This document shows, one piece after another, positions 10,260-21,767 of a stretch of 64,000 nt of DNA. A model generated the notes under the pieces. That model saw only the letters and a list, made by a program, of their open reading frames with translations, did no database searches and was not told where the DNA came from. The position numbers and the translations under genes were made by a program. Source of the DNA: Euphorbia lathyris (lineage: Eukaryota > Streptophyta > Magnoliopsida > Malpighiales > Euphorbiaceae); the NCBI RefSeq assembly GCF_963576675.1, contig NC_088911.1, positions 133,551,929 through 133,615,928 of the forward strand, given 5' to 3'. The first letter of the stretch is position 1; the number at the start of each line of letters is the position of its first letter.

Positions 10260-13200
10260 CTCCCCCTCAAACTTGACTTGGTACAGATTGAGCAAGCCAA
10301 GTTTGGAAAGGAGAAATCGAAGGTGAGGGGAATGTTAGGCTTTAGTGAAGAGATCGACTAATTGCAGAGAGGAAGGAATTGGCATGAGACGGAGTAATCC
10401 CCATTTGACCCGTTCACGAACCACATGACAGTCAATGTCTATGTGTTTGGTTCGTTCATGGAACACAGGATTGTGGGCAATGTGAAGGGCCGAGATGTTG
10501 TCACAAAACAGCATTGCAGATGTCAAGGGGGTGCAGGTGATGTCTTTCAGGAGATTAGTGAGCCAATGAAGTTCACAAGATGTGGAGGCTAAGGCCCTGT
10601 ATTCTGCTTTTGATGAAGAGCGAGAAACAGTGCTCTGTTTCTTTGATCGCTAGGAGATGATGGCATTTCCAAGAAAAACGATATATCCTGTGATGGAGCG
10701 TCGAGATTCAGGACAAGATGCCCAATCGGAATCGGAAAAGGCTTGAAGTTGAAGGTTGTTCTCAGTAGGAAAGAACAAGCCTAAGCCAATAGTGCCCTTT
10801 AAATAGCGAAGGATTCGATGAGCTCTGGCTAAGTCATCAGTAGTTGGCTGGTTTAGGTGTTGGGAAAGGGTATTGACAATGTAAGAGAGTTCAGGGCGAG
10901 TGTGGGTGATGTATAAGAGTTTTCCAATGATTTGTCTGTAGGATGTGATATTGGACAAGGGGGAGGCATTTGGGGAAGGCTTGTGATTTGGCAAAGCAGG
11001 TGAGGAGGCTGGTTTGCAGGTAAGGAAGTCAAGGTCTTGAAGGAGCTCCAGTATATATTTCCTCAGGCACATGTGGAGGCCCTTGGAATTTCTGGAAAAT
11101 TCAAAACCAAGAAAGTAATGTAGGGAGCCCAGATCTTTGATGCTGAACAATTTGTCCAGATGTTGTTTGGTAATTGTAATGGAGTGAGTGTCATTGCCAA
11201 CCAAAATGACATCATCCACATAAACCAGGATGGCACTGAAGAGAGAAAATCTCTGTTTGGTGAACAAGGAGGGGTCAGCAGCAGATTGTTTATAGCCAAT
11301 TGACTTGATTGCTTGAGTGAGCTTCAAATTCCACTGCCTGCCAGCCTGTTTTAACCCATAGAGGGATTTGTTCAGTTTGCAAACTTGATTTGGAGCAGTG
11401 GCTGTGATTCCAGGGGGAAGAGTCATGTAGACTTCCTCATCCAAATCACCATGCAGGTAAGCATTGTTGATGTCAAGTTGTTGAATATCCCATTGTCTTG
11501 CAACTGCAACTGCTAACAGTGTTCTAATTGTTGTAAATTTTGCCACAGGAGCAAAAGTTGCAGTGCAGTCAATCCCCTCTTGCTGTGTGAATCCCCTTAC
11601 CACAAGCCTTGCCTTGAACCTGGCAATACTTCCATCTGTCTTGTACTTGATCCTGAAGATCCATCTGCAAGTGATTGGTCTTTTTCCATCAGGTAATGTG
11701 ATAATATCCCATGTGTGGTTAGATTCAAGTGCCATTAGTTCTTCATTCATTGCCTGTTGCCACTCTACTTCTTGCTTTGCCTTGTGATAGGACTTAGGTT
11801 CTTGGTGACAAGTGATGTTTATGGAGAACACTTGTTTGGTTTTGTATAATTTGGAGTAGGATAGGTGTTTGGATAGGAGATGTGGTGTGTTTGACAAGGG
11901 TGGTGGTGTGAGGCCTTGTATGAGTGCTAAATGGTAGTCTTTGAGGTAGGTTGGGGTCTGTCTGGTCCTGTTTGATTTCCTGGTGCCAATGAGTTCAGGC
12001 TGGCTGTTGTCTAGAATGTGTTGCCCTCCTGTATCATCATTTGGTTCTGTGTCATCAACATCATTATTGGGAATGATAATAGGGTGCTCAGGTGGCTCAT
12101 TTTCTTCCTCATCTTCATGCATTGGAAGGGCATCATGTATGATGTCAAGTTCTTCATCGCTGCAAAACTTGTTAGAGTTTGGAGACTCCTTCCCCTGAAA
12201 TGGGAACACATTCTCATAGAATTTGACATTCCTGGAAAAGAGAATGACATTAGTAGTAAGATTCATTAGCTTGAATCCTTTAGTGCCAGTTCTATATCCC
12301 AGAAAAATGCATTTGATTGCTCTGTCAGTGAACTTGTCTTTGTTTCTGCTTAGAGTGGATGCATATGCAAGACAACCAAACACTCTTAGGTGATCCAGAC
12401 TAGGTCTTTCACCATACATCTTATCATAAGGTGTTGAATTTTCAATGGCAGAAGAAGGTAGCCTGTTCATAATGTGGACAGCATGAGTAACAGCATCAGG
12501 CCAATAGGATTTAGGTAGGGAGCTTTGTAACATGATGGCCCTTGTGATGTTCATAATTTCCTGGTGCTTTCTTTCAACTCTGCCATTTTGCTGAGGTGTT
12601 TCAGGGCATGATATTTGATGCACTATGCCTTCTTTTACATAGAAATCCCTCATGAGAAACTCTGGCCCATTGTCAGACCTTATGACCTTCACCCTTCTGT
12701 CAAACTGTCTGTGCACATAAGTGCAAAATTGTTGTAACAATTGTCCTGCTTCACCCTTTGTTTGCATCAGTGAGATCCATGTGTATCTACTTTGGTCATC
12801 TAAAATGGTGAGGAAATAGTGTTTTTCATTATAGGACTCTCTTATAGGCCCCCAAATATCAACATGGATTAAATCAAAGGAATTTTTGGCATTACTTTCA
12901 CTTAATGGAAAAGGAAGTTTCTTTTGTTTGGCTCTTTGACAAATATCACAAGGCTTTTCATTCATTGAATGTAAATCAGTACAAGATATCTTGAGTCTTT
13001 TAAGTCTCTCAAGTGAAGAGTGTCCTAATCTAGCATGCCAAGTGTTGGCTTTGATTGAAAAAGAAAAAACATTACAACTTTTAGATAAGGGTAAAGGGTA
13101 CTCCAGATAATATAGGCCTCCTATTTCCTTAGCCAAGCCAATCTTCTCCCAGTTTGTAGTTGCCTGTAGCATACACATGGACCCTGTTATCACTATGCAA

Positions 13201-14630
13201 ACCTCATTTGATTGTATAAGTTCACTAGTTGATATGAGATTGTACTCAAAACTAGGGATGCACAAAACATTATACAAAGTCAGTTGTGTGCCAAGCTTGA
13301 CAGTTCCTGTATAAACGGCTTTCACAGCATTTCCATTTGGCAAATTTATACTGCAATCATCTATCTTATCATAAGCACTATAAAACTTGGGGTCACAGAT
13401 AATGTGATCAGTGGCTCCTGAATCAATTATCCAGTAAGGTTTATCAAGCTTCATATTAGTGAGGTTTAGAGTGATACCATTGCTTTCATGTTTGGTGAGG
13501 GTGTTTACAGTACTGTTGGAGCTGGTTGCCTTATTGCTGGGATCATGTGGTAGTAACGCCACCAATTTCTGATATTGCTCCCTTGACAGTGTGAATCTTT
13601 CATTTGAATTAAAAGTCCCTTCTTCCTCACCTGAGTCTGTGTCCTCCCTGTCTTGCTTATGATTGACAGCATTGTTTGCCATGGATTGATTGTTTCTGTT
13701 GCTATTTCCACCTCTTCCATTCTTTTTGCCATAGCTAGGTGGATAGCCATGCTTTTTGAAGCAAATGTCCTCAGTATGACCTGTATTTCCACAATATGTG
13801 CAGGTTGCCTGGTTTCTGTTCCATCCCTTCTTGCCTGAGCCTCTCTGGTTGTTGTTTCTGTTGCTTCCATTTCCACTTGGCCTGGATTGATTGTTAGTGA
13901 CAGATCCAGCAAATATCATTCCTTCCTGGTTGATCTCAGATTTGTTTGCATCAAGGCCAAACTGCCTCTCATGCTGAATAGACAGTGCAAAAGCCTGGTT
14001 GAGAGATGGAAATGGACTCATTAGCAGAACATGAGAGCATACACTGCTGTATTTCTCATTCAACCCTTGTAAAAAGGTCATCACTTGATCAGAATCTTGC
14101 TGGCTCCTTACAAGCTTCAAGGCATCACAGCTACAAGCAGGATTGCAACTGCATCTTGGTACTGGCCTCAGATTCAGCAACTCATCATACAAAATCTTCA
14201 GGTTTGTGTAGTAGTCTGTCACATTGCTTGTTCCCTGCTTAAAACTGTGTATCTCTCTCCTCAGCTCCAGGATCCTTAGAGAATCAGTCTGAGAGAACCT
14301 TTCCCTTAGATCTGCCCATATATCATAGGCTTTGCCAAACCACATGATGCTTTTGGCAATGGATGGAGATACAGCATGATGAATCCATGACATTACCATG
14401 TTGTTACACCTTTCCCATTGATTGTTCATTGGATCTCCGGCTGCCGGCGCCTGAATCGTGCCATCAACAAAGGCATACTTGTTCTTTGATAAAAGAGCAA
14501 CCTTTACAATCCTGGACCATTGATGATAGTTTGAACCTGTGAGAGGTTGTGTGACTAGTGACAGAGCAGGAGTTTCATTTGCAGACAAATGATAAGGACT
14601 GGTGACAGCGATGGCATTATTATTTGCCAT
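10257..14630 (-). pseudogene. copia-1 gag-pol polyprotein with two nonsense codons
   Basis: The frame opens at ATG 14630 and runs 1,326 codons to a TAG at 10650-10652, where the family has Trp before RSKKQS. It stays open in the same frame to a TAA at 10335-10337, and then to a final TAA at 10257-10259. Domains in order (approximate residues): UBN2-type Gag 60-230; CCHC zinc knuckle CTYCGNTGHTEDIC near 276; aspartic protease DSGA near 401; GAG-preintegrase WHARLGH near 529; integrase with D (HVDIWGP, ~590), D (SDNGPEF, ~647) and E (NGRVERKHQE, ~681); reverse transcriptase with YVDD near 1136; RNase H interrupted by the first nonsense codon. The final stop coincides with the first bases of the LTR. 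Apart from the two stops the polyprotein appears complete. Loss of RNase H and the C terminus should make this copy non-autonomous. Confidence 0.92.
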
Positions 14631-14667
14631 TAAAGCTGATATTTTTCAGAGTTTTAGAGCAGAATTT

Positions 14668-14679
14668 GCTCTGATACCA
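14668..14679 (-). promoter_or_regulatory. copia-1 primer binding site (tRNA-iMet)
   Basis: The minus strand reads TGGTATCAGAGC directly after the end of the 5' LTR, with no spacer. Confidence 0.9.
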
Positions 14680-15091
14680 TCATAAGAATGATGCAGAAAA
14701 GAGGAATGGAATAACTCTGATTCTCATTAATTGAAGAAGAAAACAAAGGAATGCTTAGATAGGCAGAGCCATTACAAGAAAACAAAATAGGAGATATAAC
14801 AGAATAGCAAAATGACAAAGTTTGTTGAGGAATTTGTTGCTGAGCTGTGGCAAGGACAAACGGTAACTCTTGGTGGCTAAGGCAAGGATGAAGGAGAGAA
14901 TCTGGTGAGGTAGAAGATGAATGAAACGGTGCGGATTGGTGAGGTGGGGGAATAAGTGAAACGGTGCGTGTTGGTGAGTTTCAGAGGAGACCAAAACGGT
15001 ACGTTTTGGGTAAGTGAAATTAGGTCAACGACAGATTGGAAATTGGGGAAAAATTGGGGGTGACCGTTGTATCAGATTTTGACCGTTATTA
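14680..15091 (-). repeat. copia-1 5' LTR
   Basis: 412 bp, paired with 9850-10259. On the minus strand it would carry the element promoter. It ends TTATGA against the primer binding site and is flanked outside by the ATCCG target duplication. Confidence 0.9.
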
Positions 15092-15502
15092 ATCCGTTAA
15101 ATTTTATGAACTGTACCTATAGAGAGAAATCAAAACTTAACGAAGTGATATAAATGACGTGTCACATTTCGTTACAGAAGTCGAAATTGGTACTCTTTTT
15201 CAAACGTGAAACTTATATTGGTGCTATTTTATACATGGAGTTTATATTGATACATTCCAGGAAACGTTAGACATATTTTGGTAGCTTATCGTGGAATTTA
15301 TTAGGGATAGTGTGAAAATAGTTAAAGTTGAGGGGCATGCGTGTAATTTACCCATAAAAGAAAGGTTGACTGAGTTCGATTCATAGGTGGGAAATGGAAC
15401 ACAGCAGCAGTTTTCCATTGACCATGCCTTCTTTCTTCCACCTAATATATCGTCTTCCTCCTTGTTTATCAACAAAAAGAAAAAATCCTTGAGCGAGCAG
15501 CC

Positions 15503-17983
15503 ATGGAAGTTAACAGCGTACCATGGCTAAAGTTGTCTCTTCTTTTCACATGCTTACATCTTTCCCAAGGAGCTGATAGAATCACTGCAACTCAATCTCT
15601 GTCCGGTGATCAGACCATTATATCCAACGGAGGTGTCTTCAAATTAGGTTTCTTCAGGCCAGGTAATTCTTCAAATTACTATATAGGCATGTGGTATAAT
15701 CGAGTGATTCAACAGACAGTAGTTTGGGTAGCAAATCGAGAAATACCTGTTTCCGATAGATTCTCGTCTGAATTGAGAATTTCAGATGGTAATTTAGTTG
15801 TTTTCAATGAATCGAAAATCCCAATTTGGTCAACAAATTTGAACTCTACTACTAATACTTCAGTAGAAGCAGTTCTTCATGACAATGGAAATCTTGTTTT
15901 GAATGGGTCGGGTGGATCCGACCCGCTATGGCAGAGTTTTGATCATCCGGCGGATACATGGCTTCCGGGAGCCAAAATTGGATTGAACAAAACTAGTAAG
16001 CAGAACACTCGTTTAATTTCATGGAAGAACAAGGATGATCCTGCACCGGGTCTTTTCTCGCTTGAATTAGACCCAAATGAAACTAGTCAATACTTCATTA
16101 TCTGGAATGATTCTGAAACTTTTTGGACTAGTGGAACTTGGAATGGGCAAATCTTCAGCTTGGTGCCTGAAATGAGATTGAATTATATCTACAATTTCAG
16201 TTATATTAGCAATGAAAATGAAAACTATTTCACTTATGATCTGTATAATAGTTCAATTATATCTCGTTTTGTGATGGATGTTGGAGGCCAAATTCAGCAG
16301 ATGTCTTGGCTGGAACCTGCGAATCAGTGGAGTTTGTTTTGGTCTCAACCAAGAGTTCAATGTCAGGTTTATGCTTATTGTGGTGCTTTTGGGACCTGCA
16401 CAGAGAACTCTCAGCCTTTCTGCAATTGTTTCACTGGTTTCGATCCTCAATCTGACCAGGAATGGAGTTCGGGGGTCTATTCTGGGGGTTGCACCAGGCG
16501 AACCACTCTGCAGTGTGGCAATTCTAGCCGTGTTAATGCTAAAAAAGACAGATTTTGGCCCAACCCCAACACGGATTTGCCTGAAGATTCGGTTTCAATA
16601 CCAGTTGGAAGTGTACAAGATTGTGAATCGAACTGTTTGAGTAACTGCTCTTGTTCTGCTTATGCTTATGACAATAACCAGTGTTTAATCTGGATTGGAG
16701 ATCTCCTGGATAGTAAGGCTCAAGGTAGCAAAACTCTCTATGTTAAGCTTGCAGATTCGGAGTTTTCGAGTTCGAAAACTAACAAGGGAGTAGTAATCGG
16801 AGCGATGGTAGGTGCAGTAGTAGTTGGAATTCTTGTTGGAATTGTTATCTATGTGATTTTGAGGAGGAAGAGAACAACATTAAGTGGTAAGGCAGTTGAA
16901 GGTTCTTTGGTTGCTTTCAGTTACAGAGATTTACAGAATGCAACGAAGGGTTTCTCACAAAAACTCGGAGGTGGAGGGTTCGGTTATGTTTACAAAGGGG
17001 TATTGCCCGATACTAGTGTCATTGCTGTGAAGAAGCTCGAGAGTATTAATCAAGGAGAGAAGCAGTTTCGCACTGAAGTGAGCACCATCGGAACAATCCA
17101 ACATGTCAATCTCGTTCGCCTTCGCGGATTCTGCTCTGAGGGTACTAAAAGGCTTCTTGTGTATGACTACATGCCGAATGGTTCCCTTGAGTTCCATTTA
17201 TTCAGTGATAAGGAATCCATAGTCTTGGACTGGAAAACAAGGTACAATATTGCTTTAGGTACAGCTAGAGGTTTAACTTATCTCCATGAGAAATGCAGGG
17301 ATTGCATCATACACTGTGACATAAAACCAGAAAACATCCTCTTAGATGCTGAATTTTGCCCCAAAGTGGCAGATTTCGGGTTGGCAAAGCTGGTAGGGCG
17401 AGATTTCAGCAGAGTCTTAACAACCATGAGAGGGACAAGAGGGTATCTGGCACCAGAGTGGATTTCGGGAGTCGCTATAACAGCCAAAGCAGATGTATAC
17501 AGCTACGGCATGATGCTTTTTGAAATTGTATCAGGAAGGAGGAATTCTGACCATTCTAAGGATGCGGTCATAAAGTACTTCCCGAGTTGGGTTGCGAAGC
17601 AAGTCATTGAAGGACGAGATATAGTTAGCTTGTTGGACGAGAGATTGAATGGAGAAGGTGACGTTGAGGAGGTAACAAGAGTATGCAAAGTAGCTTGCTG
17701 GTGCATCCAAGACGACGAAACTCAAAGGCCGACAATGGGGCAGGTTGTTCAAATACTTGAACGAGTTATAAATGTGAACCTTCCTCCAATTCCAAGATCT
17801 CTCCAAGTATTTGTTGATAACCCAAACCAGGAAAACATTGTGTTTTTCACCGAGTCATCCTCGAGCCAGAGTTCTCTGTCGAATACGCGAAGCAACACTT
17901 CTACTGCTTCCACACAGACCAACACGAACACATCATCTACCACTTCTGAATTGCAAGTTGTCAACGAGAATGACCAACATTGA
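15503..17983 (+). CDS. G-type lectin S-receptor-like serine/threonine-protein kinase (SD2 type)
   Basis: A single 826-codon exon; the Arabidopsis relative At2g19130 is of similar length and intronless. Layout: signal peptide 1-23; bulb-type (mannose-binding) lectin domain about 25-150 with VVWVANRE; S-locus glycoprotein domain about 200-310; EGF-like/PAN-apple cysteine cluster about 290-410; transmembrane helix 428-452 followed by RRKR; kinase domain about 485-755 with glycine loop LGGGGFG (487-493), AVKK lysine near 511, HCDIKPEN near 604-611 and DFG near 624; Ser/Thr-rich tail. The catalytic loop has HCD instead of HRD, making it a non-RD kinase, a class often linked to immune receptors. 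It would sit in the plasma membrane, sense a wall or sugar ligand and signal by phosphorylation. The ATG at 15503 is followed by a good signal peptide. An AATAAA-type signal follows near 18065. The closest element (copia-1) ends 412 bp upstream. Confidence 0.95.
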   Translation: MEVNSVPWLKLSLLFTCLHLSQGADRITATQSLSGDQTIISNGGVFKLGFFRPGNSSNYYIGMWYNRVIQQTVVWVANREIPVSDRFSSELRISDGNLVVFNESKIPIWSTNLNSTTNTSVEAVLHDNGNLVLNGSGGSDPLWQSFDHPADTWLPGAKIGLNKTSKQNTRLISWKNKDDPAPGLFSLELDPNETSQYFIIWNDSETFWTSGTWNGQIFSLVPEMRLNYIYNFSYISNENENYFTYDLYNSSIISRFVMDVGGQIQQMSWLEPANQWSLFWSQPRVQCQVYAYCGAFGTCTENSQPFCNCFTGFDPQSDQEWSSGVYSGGCTRRTTLQCGNSSRVNAKKDRFWPNPNTDLPEDSVSIPVGSVQDCESNCLSNCSCSAYAYDNNQCLIWIGDLLDSKAQGSKTLYVKLADSEFSSSKTNKGVVIGAMVGAVVVGILVGIVIYVILRRKRTTLSGKAVEGSLVAFSYRDLQNATKGFSQKLGGGGFGYVYKGVLPDTSVIAVKKLESINQGEKQFRTEVSTIGTIQHVNLVRLRGFCSEGTKRLLVYDYMPNGSLEFHLFSDKESIVLDWKTRYNIALGTARGLTYLHEKCRDCIIHCDIKPENILLDAEFCPKVADFGLAKLVGRDFSRVLTTMRGTRGYLAPEWISGVAITAKADVYSYGMMLFEIVSGRRNSDHSKDAVIKYFPSWVAKQVIEGRDIVSLLDERLNGEGDVEEVTRVCKVACWCIQDDETQRPTMGQVVQILERVINVNLPPIPRSLQVFVDNPNQENIVFFTESSSSQSSLSNTRSNTSTASTQTNTNTSSTTSELQVVNENDQH

Positions 17984-18445
17984 TCTTAATTCCAACACCT
18001 CATACTCAGTAATGTTTGTTTTCTGTACATATATTTATATGTAGCACAAGTCTAGAGTAATTGTAATAAATGAGTTTTTTTTTTTTTTTCTGTTGAAACC
18101 ATGGTGGATTTATGGGATTAATTGTAGCAATGTATTAAATCATATAAATAAATTGGGGATTAGTTAGCAAAGATGGAATATGCAGAGGCTTTACAATATG
18201 CATCAGTGTTTTGTTGTTTTACTCACTTCTGACATTATCTTCTACTCTCAGGAAACCGATTCTACTTAAAGGGTGCCTGATGAATCTCAAAACCGATTAA
18301 TCAGATCCACATATTTTTCAATTAATCTTGTGTAGGAACATGACATAACAATGGGTGGTTTACTTTGAGCAGGAAGTGTGCCAGCTCCTTAGGCATCAGC
18401 TGAGGCTTGGGTGATAGTTTCCAGAAAATATAATGCAACATTTTT
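17984..18445. other. 3' flank of the receptor kinase
   Basis: Holds a likely polyadenylation region (GTAATAAATGAG near 18062, followed by a long T-run at 18075-18090). I see nothing else here. Confidence 0.4.
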
Positions 18446-19221
18446 GGGTAAATAATTATAAGATCTCTATATTTTTACCTAATACACTAGTCAGTCCCTC
18501 TGTTTTTATAAATACGCCAACTCCTTAGTCCTCATGTTTGAGTCAATGGTCAAACTATACTAAAAAAATTTTAAAATACCAAAATTACCCTTTAATCTAT
18601 GTTTTAATAATAAACATATTATATTTTTCTTATTTTATGTTTTTTTTCTCTTTTTTCTATATAATCATAATCTCTCCTATATTAATTTATTAAATTTTAT
18701 ATAATTATAGAACTTTAATTTAGTAACATAAAATTTATTGACTAAAAAAATAAATGGAAAATATTTCAAAAATTATTAAAATAGAAGTAAATCTATACAA
18801 AATTATAAAGAATAATCTTTATTTATTTCTAATAAATTTTATGAATCAACAAATAGAATCTGATTTTTTTAAGTCATCGAAAATTCATAATACTATTAAT
18901 GTTAGTATTAAAATATTATATTAAAAAATAAAAAAATTAAGAGAATAAATAATATTTATTTTTTATGATTAGTATACACAAGTACATATCAATTTTGGTG
19001 TATATATTTCAAAAATATCATTAAAACTATTTAGATTAAATTTAAAACTAAAAGATAAGTTTTTTTTATGTATATAACTAGGACCAATTTTGTATTTTCA
19101 TCTAAAAAATAAATGAAAGGACTAAAGAATTGATTAAAACAAAACTTAAGGACCTTATAATAATATGATGGACTTAGTAGTTTGTTATGTAAAAATATGA
19201 GGACTTTATAATTATTTACCC
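18446..19221. mobile_element. Mutator-like foldback element (MULE-MITE family A)
   Basis: Long terminal inverted repeats begin GGGTAAATAATTATAAG and close with the complement CTTTATAATTATTTACCC. A perfect 9-bp target duplication AACATTTTT flanks it (18437-18445 and 19222-19230). 9-bp duplications and long TIRs are typical of Mutator-like elements. The interior is AT-rich without a transposase. A second copy is at 26422-27208. Confidence 0.88.
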
Positions 19222-19517
19222 AACATTTTTTGATGATGTTACCTTTTTGGTAATATTCTGGTTGCCTTACTGGTAATTGCAACGATTCTAATGCAACGAG
19301 CAAAAATTGTTACCGATTTTTGAAAGGCCAAAATATTTTAAGCTAAGCCAGTACATGAAAATATTTGTTAGCAATCAGTATTACTTCCGACAGATTTCAA
19401 ACAAATATTTGTTGTGTGATTCTAAATTTATTTGGATCATAACATACATAAAAAACAAATACAAGAGTATAATAAAGGCTTAGATTTAATAAGATCCCTT
19501 TAATATTATATATTTAA

Positions 19518-21064
19518 GGTGCCGTTTGGTTCACGGAATAGAATGGAATGGAATAGAATGATTTTTTCAAAGGAATAGAATAGCAAAGAATGGAATAGAA
19601 ATTCTTAGGAATTACTATTCCTATGTTTGGTCGGTGGAATAAGGTAGAATGGAATAGATAATTTTTTTATTAAAAAGACAATATTATCCTCAAATGTAAT
19701 TTCTTATTTCTTTTAAAATTTTAATTTTTTACTATAAATTGTTCAAATATTTAATATATATTATTTTAAAAAATATATAAAAAATAGAAAAATGGGAAAC
19801 ACGAAAGACGAAAAAAACACGAAAAATACATTAAAAACGAAAAAACAATAAGAACATGAAAACGGAAAAATTGTAAAAACGCGAAAAAAGAGAGGTAAAA
19901 AAACAAAATGTAAAAGCGCAAAAAAAAAACATTAAAACACAAAAACAAAAGAAAAAAATGAGATAAAAGTGGAAAAGGGTGAAAACGCGAAAACATATAA
20001 ACGTGTTAACAAAAAAAAACACACACACGCAAAATATGAAAAAACACAAAAAATGTGCAAACCGTAAAAAACACAAAAACATGAAAAAAGTGGAAAACAC
20101 GAAAATGTGAAAAAAAAATGAAAAACGTGAAAAAATCGAAAAACACGAAAACATGAAAAAGTGTTAAAAACACGAAAAATGCGTTTATAACGTTTTTTTT
20201 TATTTTTTTTCGTGTTTCCCAAGTTTTCTTGTTTTTTCCGTTTGTTCACGTTTTCGTATTTTTCACGTTTTGTCATGTTATTGTGTTTTATTTTGCATTT
20301 TTTCGATTTTTCACGTTTTAGTTTTTCGGTTTTTCCCCTTTTTGTTTTTTTTCCCGTTTTTGTATTTTTCGTATTTTGTTATTTTTTCATGTTATTCACG
20401 TTTTTCCATGTTTTTCGTATTTTTTCATATTTTTGTGTTTTGTTTGCGTTTTTCGCATTTTCATGTTTTTACATATTGTCACGTTTTTGTGTTTTAGCAT
20501 TTTTCGTATTTTTTCGCATTTTCGTGTTTTTATTTTTCACGTTTTTTAATATTTCGTGTTTTGTCACTTTTTCGCGCAATTCCTATTTTGTGTTTTTCGT
20601 GTGTTTGCTTTTTTTTTGCGTCTTCGTGTTTTTCGCATTTGTTCACGTTTTCATGTTTTTCGCGTTTTTTATTTTTTGCATATTCTCGTGTTTGTAACAT
20701 TTTCACATTTTTCGTGTTTCATATTTTTCGTACTTTTACATTTTTTAACGTTTTCGTCATTTTTCCATTTTTCACGTTTTATATGATATAAATTATAGAT
20801 TGACCAAAATTTATAAGATTTGAGAAAGTGATTAGAGAGAAGATTGAGAATTTAATGGAGGATAATTTTGCAAATTACAAAAATATAATATTAGGAATAG
20901 ACTATTCCTAACCTAAATTGAAGAATAGCTATTCCATGAAATCAATGAATATGGATTCCATGGAATAGCTATTCCATAAAAAAAAGTCAACCAAAGGTGG
21001 GAATAGCTATTCTTTAGGAATAGGCTATTCTATTCCCCCTCTATTCCGCGAACCAAACGAGCCC
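19518..21064. mobile_element. PIF/Harbinger-like MITE with TAA target duplication
   Basis: The ends are GGTGCCGTTTGGTTCACGG and the near-complement of GGGCTCGTTTGGTTCGCGG, flanked by TAA at 19515-19517 and 21065-21067. Subterminal arms are full of GGAATAGAATGG/CTATTCCATT repeats in opposite orientations. At 1,547 bp it is long for a MITE. The excess is the low-complexity core described separately. No transposase. Confidence 0.82.
19780..20785. repeat. 1-kb quasi-palindromic low-complexity core with a sharp strand switch
   Basis: From 19780 to about 20187 the plus strand consists almost only of A-runs separated by CACG, CGCG or CATG (motif like GAAAAACACGAAAAA). At about 20188 it flips to the complementary pattern (TTTTTCGTGTTTTT) and continues so to about 20785. 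C and G occur mainly in CG/CA/TG steps between homopolymer runs. Open frames in this block are phenylalanine-rich artefacts. Confidence 0.9.
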
Positions 21065-21386
21065 TAAGAGTTAGAAATTCAACAAGATCCCTTAGCATTT
21101 TTACAATCTGCTAATAACGGAACAACAATCGGAACATCTAAAAATAAGATGCAGGACAACTAAGCTAAGCTATCAATTTATAAGAATTAACAAGCTAAGC
21201 TATCAATTTATAAATAGATGCTCAATAAAAATATGTTCTCAGTATAAGTCACATCCAGTCAAGAATGATGCAGTTCTCAGCAAAATTCACATCAAGTAAA
21301 TATTATTAAGCTTACATGAACTTGGACCCCGTAGAAGCATGAAGCTTTCTTTAAGGTTTCTATGAAGAATTAGGACTAACTACAAT
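21065..21386. other. intergenic DNA
   Basis: A short tandem phrase AAGCTAAGCTATCAATTTATA occurs twice (about 21161 and 21191). I see nothing else here. The copia-2 target duplication begins at 21387. Confidence 0.4.
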
Positions 21387-21767
21387 ATCCTTGTTAAAAA
21401 ATAAAATAAAATTAATTTAGAAATTACAAAAATATAAATAAAACAACTATTAATGAAGTCCATGATATGAGCAGAAAAAATTAAAGACTACCCATATTTT
21501 GGGTACAAAAGTCTTTGTTTTTTTTGTTAAGTCAATGTATGGTTGTTTTTTTTTTTTTTGTTTTTTCTTAATCAATTTCGGATGAAACTCTTATATATAG
21601 AGAGTATCAAATGTTATGTATTGGGTGAATGAGTGAAGAGAAGCAATAAAGAGTTTATTTATTTTCCATTTTTTGTTCTTTTTACCTTTAGAAAACTATT
21701 AGCCTTGAAAATTACACACCAAGTCCATTCTAAATTACAACTTTGGTTCCTTAAATTCTTAACAAAG

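Larger units (their letters stand above)
9850..15091 (-). mobile_element. full-length Ty1/copia LTR retrotransposon (copia-1)
   Basis: The element is 5,242 bp with two LTRs of 410 and 412 bp and an internal gag-pol frame on the minus strand. A primer binding site lies next to the 5' LTR, a polypurine tract (GAGGGGGAG) next to the 3' LTR, and the 5-bp target duplication ATCCG is at 9845-9849 and 15092-15096. The LTRs differ by about six substitutions and one 2-bp indel, so the insertion is fairly recent. LTR ends on the coding strand are TAATAAC...TTATGA rather than TG...CA. The right edge lies 412 bp upstream of the receptor kinase ATG. Confidence 0.93.

Noticed and set aside
11063..14279. 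Open frames of 60-135 codons in other frames of the copia-1 region
   Set aside because: They are shadows of the 1,326-codon gag-pol frame on the minus strand and have no independent features.
16253..18044. Antisense and frame-shifted ORFs within the receptor kinase
   Set aside because: They overlap a well-supported 826-codon gene and carry no recognisable domains.
19766..20791. Several overlapping open frames of 75-160 codons on both strands, rich in Phe
   Set aside because: They are translations of the A-run/T-run low-complexity core. No start context, domain or codon pattern supports a protein.
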